This document shows positions 60,130 through 64,000 of a stretch of DNA of 64,000 nucleotides, in pieces. Both the position numbers and the translations under genes were made by a program. Source of the stretch: Planctomycetota bacterium (GTDB lineage: Bacteria; Planctomycetota; UBA1135; UBA2386); NCBI GenBank assembly GCA_016794565.1, contig JAEUHQ010000072.1, forward strand, positions 1 to 64,000, in the 5' to 3' direction. How positions within the stretch are numbered: the stretch's first letter is position 1; each line of letters begins with the position of its first letter. The notes beneath the pieces are model-generated. The model searched no databases. It worked only from the letters and a program-made list of their open reading frames with translations, and had not been told where the DNA came from.

Positions 60130-62025
60130 TCAGCCCTTCGCCATCAGCGCCGCGACGCGACGGCTGAAGGCGGCGGGATCGGCGGGCATCGTGCCCTCGG
60201 CGAGCAGCGCCTGGTCGTGCAGCAGCGACGCCCACTCGGCGAACTGCGCGTCGTCGGTGAGCGCCTGCAGCTTCTTCACGACCGCGTGCTCCGGGTTGAG
60301 TTCGAGGATGCGCTTGTGCGCGGGGACGTCGTGGCCCGCTTCGCGCAGCACGCGCTCCTGGCGCGCACTCATGCCGTGCTCGTCGCTGACGAGACACGCC
60401 GGCGAGTCGGTCAGGCGGTCGGTCACTCGCACGGTCTTCACGTGCTCGTCGAGCGCCTTCTGCACCCGCTCGAGCACGGGTGCCATCGCCTTCTGCTGTT
60501 CGTCCTTCTTCTTCTTGTCCTCGTCGCTCTCCGGCAGGTCGAGCGCGCCCTTCGCGGCGGACACGAACGGCTTCTCGCCGAACTCGCGCAGTGCGTCGAC
60601 GACCCACTCGTCGATCGTGTCGGTCATCAGGAGGACTTCGTAACCGCGCTTCTTCAGCGCCTCGATGTGCGGGCTCGCCTTCGCGGTCGACAGGCTGTCG
60701 GAAGCGACGAAGTAGATCGCCTTCTGGTCCGCGGGCATGCGGCCCGTGTAGTCGCCGAGGCTGCAGAGCGAATCGCCGTTCGTGCTGTGGAACCGCAGCA
60801 GTGCCGCGAGGCGGTCGCGCGCCTCGATGTCGTGGTAGACGCCCTCCTTGAGCATGCGGCCGAACTCGTTCCAGAACTGCTCGTAGCGGTTCCGCTTCTC
60901 CTTCTTGCCGTCGACGTCGTGCTCGGTCTCGCCTTCCTTCGCGAGGTCCTCGAGGAGCGACAGCGTCTTGCCGACGAGCTGCTTCCTGATGAACCGCGTC
61001 GTCGCGTCCTTCTGCAGGATCTCGCGCGAGACGTTCAGCGGCAGGTCCTCGCTGTCGACGACGCCGCGCACGAAACGCAGCCATTCCGGCACGATCTCCT
61101 GCGCGTCGTCCATGATGAAGACGCGCTTCACGAACAAGCGCACGCCGCTCTTCCGGCGGTCGACGACGTCGAACGGCGCCTTCGCGGGCAGGTAGAGCAG
61201 GCCCGTGAGTTCGTGCGAGCCCTCGACCTTGAAGTGCGTCCACGCGAGCGGCTCCTGCCAGTCGTGCGAGACCGACTTGTAGAACTCGCGGTAGTCGTCG
61301 TCGGTGACGTCGCTCTTCTTGCGCGTCCACAAGGCGCTCGCCTTGTTGATCGTCTGCCACTCGGTCTTCTTGTCGTCGCCGGAGCCGCGCTCGATCTCCA
61401 TGCGGATCGGCCACCGCACGTAGTCGCTGTACTTGTGCACGACTTCGCGCACCGGCCACTCCTCCGCGTACTCCTTCGCGTCGTCCTTCAGGTGCAGCAC
61501 GATGTCGGTGCCGCGGCTCGCGCGTTCGCCGGCGCGGACTTCGAAGTCGCCCTTCGCCTGGCTCTCCCAGACCCATGCCTCGTCGCTGCCGGCCTTGCGC
61601 GAGATCACGGTCACCGAGTCGGCGACGAGGAACGCGCTGTAGAAGCCGACGCCGAACTGACCGATCAGGGCGATGTCCTTCTTCTGGTCGGCGGACAGCG
61701 ACTGCATCAGCTTCTTGCTGCCGCTGCGCGCGATCGTGCCGAGGTGCGAGATCAGCTCGTCGCGCGACATGCCGATGCCGTTGTCGCGGATCGTCAGCGT
61801 GTTCTTCTTCGCATCGGGGATCAGCTCGATGCGCAGTTCCTTGTCGGTGCCGAGCAGCGCGTGGTCGGTCAGCGCGCGGAAGTTCAGCTGATCGATCGCG
61901 TCCGCTGCGTTGCTGATCAGCTCGCGCAGGAAGACCTCGCGGTGGCTGTAGAGCGAGTTGACGACGAGGGACAGGACTTCGTTGACCTCGGCCTGGAAGA
62001 CGTGTTTCTCGACGGTGGCGGACAT
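60130..62025 (-). CDS. htpG: Molecular chaperone HtpG (Hsp90)
   Basis: A 631-residue Hsp90 homologue. The N-terminal GHKL ATPase domain has HREVFLRELISNAADAIDQL, IRDNGIGMSRDELI and IGQFGVGFYSAFLVAD. The middle domain has RLFVKRVFIMDD, RFVRGVVDSEDLPLNVSREILQ, and the C-terminal domain has SPACLVSDEHGMSARQERVL. Length matches the E. coli protein (624). It assists folding of client proteins in the cytoplasm. Upstream of the ATG is a cggagc stretch; no heat-shock promoter or CIRCE element is visible. Confidence 0.97.
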   Translation of the reverse strand: MSATVEKHVFQAEVNEVLSLVVNSLYSHREVFLRELISNAADAIDQLNFRALTDHALLGTDKELRIELIPDAKKNTLTIRDNGIGMSRDELISHLGTIARSGSKKLMQSLSADQKKDIALIGQFGVGFYSAFLVADSVTVISRKAGSDEAWVWESQAKGDFEVRAGERASRGTDIVLHLKDDAKEYAEEWPVREVVHKYSDYVRWPIRMEIERGSGDDKKTEWQTINKASALWTRKKSDVTDDDYREFYKSVSHDWQEPLAWTHFKVEGSHELTGLLYLPAKAPFDVVDRRKSGVRLFVKRVFIMDDAQEIVPEWLRFVRGVVDSEDLPLNVSREILQKDATTRFIRKQLVGKTLSLLEDLAKEGETEHDVDGKKEKRNRYEQFWNEFGRMLKEGVYHDIEARDRLAALLRFHSTNGDSLCSLGDYTGRMPADQKAIYFVASDSLSTAKASPHIEALKKRGYEVLLMTDTIDEWVVDALREFGEKPFVSAAKGALDLPESDEDKKKKDEQQKAMAPVLERVQKALDEHVKTVRVTDRLTDSPACLVSDEHGMSARQERVLREAGHDVPAHKRILELNPEHAVVKKLQALTDDAQFAEWASLLHDQALLAEGTMPADPAAFSRRVAALMAKG

Positions 62026-62143
62026 CGTGGTGTGCTCCGGAAATCGGGGGCGCCAGGATTGCGACGCGTCGCTGCCCGATCAAGGGGGCGCTGCGGCCGG
62101 CGCCGGTCGTGAGGCCGCTTTGGAGCGGGCCTCCGGCGCGTGG

Positions 62144-62149
62144 TATGGT
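62144..62149 (+). promoter_or_regulatory. -10-like TATGGT before the 397-residue membrane protein
   Basis: TATGGT lies about 54 bases before the ATG at 62203, in the 177-bp region divergent from htpG. Confidence 0.35.
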
Positions 62150-62202
62150 CCTTCGCCGCCTCGTCGGTCCGCGCGGACCCGCACCGGGCGCAGCTTTGCC
62201 CG

Positions 62203-63396
62203 ATGGGTCCCCTGGACGAACAACCCTGCTGGTGGACCCGGCTCCGCTCCCCGGCTGTCTCGCTCCTGATCGGACTCGTGTGCTACGTCGGGGCGATCCC
62301 GTTCGGCGACTGGAACGTCGACGCGACGATGATGGGCCTCGACTACCAGGAGATGTCGCTGGCTCCGTTCGCCGGGCGCGGGCCGCACCCCGAGCGCTTC
62401 CTGACACCGTTGTGCGCGTGGTTGCTCGGGCTCTCCGGGCCGCGCTTCGGGCTCTTCTCGCACGGCGCGATGGTGGTGTTCCTCGCGATGGTGCACCACC
62501 TGACGTTCACGCGATCGAAGGAACGGGTCTGGGCGACGTTCTTCACGTACGGCCTGTCGCTCAGTGCGCTCGTGGCGACGTACCGCGGCCTCGTCGGCTA
62601 CTCCGATCCGCTGACGTTCTGCCTCCTCTGCGTGTGCATCCGCTGGCCCGAACGGGCGGGCGTCTTCTGGGCGATGCTCGGCCTCGGGCTCCTGAACCAC
62701 GGCCAGACGCTCTTCCTGTGGCCATGGCTGATCCACGAACGCTCGCGCTCGAGCCGCCTCGGCTTCCGCGACGGGCTCTTCGCGGCGGCGGCAGTCGCCG
62801 TGTACTTCGCGGCACGCGCGTGGCTCGTCAGCGACGACTCGGCGACCGGCGCCACGCGCAGCTTCTCGGGCGCGACGCTGTCCGTTTCCTGGTACCTCGA
62901 GCACCTGGACTGGGGCAGGGCCGTCGAGTTGTGGATCATGATCCTGCCGGCGATCGTGTTCTGCTTCGGCTTCTTCATCATCGTGTTGCTCTGGGACCTG
63001 ATCGGCGAACACCGCCGGCAGGCGCGCATCGGCGCCGCCTGGATGCTGCTCGGCATCTGCGGCGTGCTCGTCCTCGCGATCGACATCTTCCGTTTCGTCG
63101 CGCTGCTCGGCTTCCCGATGATCGTGGCGATGCACCGGCGGTTCGTGCCGAATGCCCGTGCGCGCGTGGCGCTGGTGTCGGCGGTCGCGCTGACGGTCGC
63201 CCTTCGCCAACCCAATCTCGATGCGGCCGGCTACCTGCTCCGTCGCATGACGGAGTTCGCGCTCGCGGGCGAGAAGTACCCGACGCTGTTCGGCCTCGTG
63301 CCTCACTGCTGGCCCGCGTTCCTCGCCTACGCCGCGTTCCTGGCGGCGCTGGCGGTCGTCGCACGGTTCACGCTGCCGCGCACCGACCGCGCCTGA
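62203..63396 (+). CDS. Polytopic membrane protein of unknown function
   Basis: A 397-residue inner-membrane protein with about nine to ten TM helices (for example 18-34, 92-108, 120-135, 190-205, 250-275, 300-325, 360-380). The first extracytoplasmic loop is WNVDATMMGLDYQEMSLAPFAGRGPHPERFLTPL, with an Arg-Phe-Leu-Thr motif; the topology resembles GT-C or EpsG-like polymer proteins, but no catalytic motif is certain. I chose ATG 62203 because the charged N-terminus and first helix follow. The family is not recognised. Confidence 0.75.
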   Translation: MGPLDEQPCWWTRLRSPAVSLLIGLVCYVGAIPFGDWNVDATMMGLDYQEMSLAPFAGRGPHPERFLTPLCAWLLGLSGPRFGLFSHGAMVVFLAMVHHLTFTRSKERVWATFFTYGLSLSALVATYRGLVGYSDPLTFCLLCVCIRWPERAGVFWAMLGLGLLNHGQTLFLWPWLIHERSRSSRLGFRDGLFAAAAVAVYFAARAWLVSDDSATGATRSFSGATLSVSWYLEHLDWGRAVELWIMILPAIVFCFGFFIIVLLWDLIGEHRRQARIGAAWMLLGICGVLVLAIDIFRFVALLGFPMIVAMHRRFVPNARARVALVSAVALTVALRQPNLDAAGYLLRRMTEFALAGEKYPTLFGLVPHCWPAFLAYAAFLAALAVVARFTLPRTDRA

Positions 63397-63452
63397 TGCG
63401 CGGTCCGTCGCACGAAGGGAACGAGCGGTCGCTCGGAAGCCGGCTCCGGTGG

Positions 63453-63458
63453 TAGGCT
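63453..63458 (+). promoter_or_regulatory. -10-like TAGGCT before the last gene
   Basis: TAGGCT ends 12 bases before the ATG at 63471, predicting a leader of about six bases. Confidence 0.4.
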
Positions 63459-63470
63459 GGCGCTCGTCCG

Positions 63471-64000
63471 ATGTTCTTCCTGGACAGCCTCGGCTTCTTC
63501 TCGCTCACCTGCCTGCTCATCCAGTGCGGGTTGGCGTGGATCTTCCTGGCTGTCTTCGCACTGCTCGCGCCGTCCGACGCGGTGTGGGTGCGCTCCTGGC
63601 GGACGGCCTTCAGCGGTCTCGCCGTGGCGCTGCTCGCGGTGAGCGTGCGCTTCGCTCTCGCGCATCACCACATCACGTGGTCGCACCGCATCGAAGAAGG
63701 CTCGTTCGAGGCGCGCCTCTCGTACGGGTTGTACCTCGCCGGCAAGGTGGTGTTCGTGTGGTTCCTGGTCGCGGGTGTCGCAGCGCTGCGCGATCGGCCG
63801 TGGCCGCGGTCGGGCTGGATCCCGGCTCTCGCGGTCGCCGCGGGCGGTGCGATCGGCGCGATCGTCCCGACCGTCGAGAGTCTGTTGCTGGTGAAGGCGC
63901 CGATGGTGGTTGCCGGTTTCGGGTACGCGTGGCGCTGTCTCCGGCGCCGCGCCGACGAGCCGCGCGAAGCCGGGCGCCGTCTGGCGCGGGTCGTCTTCGC
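63471..64000 (+). CDS. Membrane protein, N-terminal part (cut by the window end)
   Basis: An open frame from ATG 63471 runs off the window; 176 residues are visible. About five TM helices are seen: FFSLTCLLIQCGLAWIFLAVF, AFSGLAVALLAVSVRFAL, LAGKVVFVWFLVAGVAAL, IPALAVAAGGAIGAIVP and LLLVKAPMVVAGFGYAW. An Arg/Glu-rich stretch follows. This looks like the N-terminal membrane sensor of a signalling protein such as a diguanylate cyclase or histidine kinase, but the output domain is not in the window, so this is a guess. A -10-like TAGGCT lies just upstream. Confidence 0.7.
   Translation, partial: MFFLDSLGFFSLTCLLIQCGLAWIFLAVFALLAPSDAVWVRSWRTAFSGLAVALLAVSVRFALAHHHITWSHRIEEGSFEARLSYGLYLAGKVVFVWFLVAGVAALRDRPWPRSGWIPALAVAAGGAIGAIVPTVESLLLVKAPMVVAGFGYAWRCLRRRADEPREAGRRLARVVF

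Overview
The window looks like a chromosome segment of a very GC-rich Gram-negative bacterium, most likely an uncultivated member of the Planctomycetota. This is inferred from gene content, not from a marker gene: large secreted FG-GAP/VCBS-repeat proteins, DUF1111 di-heme and dockerin-like proteins, a recurring beta-rich C-terminal module on secreted proteins, and heavy use of GTG/TTG starts. About 51 protein genes fill nearly the whole window. They often overlap by 4 bases (ATGA/GTGA) or are separated by only a few bases. I see no rRNA, tRNA, CRISPR array, insertion sequence or prophage.

Layout. 0-6.2 kb: a secreted protein, then an AttEFGH-like ABC operon (ATPase, double FtsX permease, AttH/CrtC-type lipoprotein). 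6.2-18.2 kb: housekeeping and membrane genes, including an FHA-GAF-PP2C regulator, a GT-C glycosyltransferase with an EF-hand, mqnC (futalosine menaquinone pathway), a DinB-like protein, a repeat lipoprotein, an MgtC/DUF4010 protein, a tiny lysine-rich protein and a di-heme peroxidase. 18.2-29 kb: glyS, a four-gene MacAB-type efflux operon with two permeases, an MscS channel, a DoxX protein and glyQ. 29-35.7 kb: three large secreted proteins. 35.7-47.7 kb: a coherent locus for a sulfated surface polysaccharide. 47.7-64 kb: mixed genes, including SelO, a hypoxanthine-DNA glycosylase, a PhoD-like phosphatase, a lectin-like protein, a probably frameshifted membrane protein, a nitroreductase, htpG and two more membrane proteins, the last cut by the window end.

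The most coherent system is at 35.7-47.7 kb. CysC, CysD and a CysN-APS kinase fusion would make PAPS. Two sulfotransferases would use it. CysQ would remove the PAP by-product. A Wzm/Wzt ABC exporter with a substrate-binding C-terminal domain would export the glycan. Two glycosyltransferases share a C-terminal beta-rich domain. No sulfite- or PAPS-reductase gene is present in the window, so sulfation rather than cysteine synthesis is the likely purpose.

A second window-wide signal is a TAnnnT (-10-like) hexamer placed so close to many start codons that leaders would be very short or absent. It is most striking in glyQ and glyS, which lie 7.7 kb apart but share the same 15-base promoter/leader sequence.
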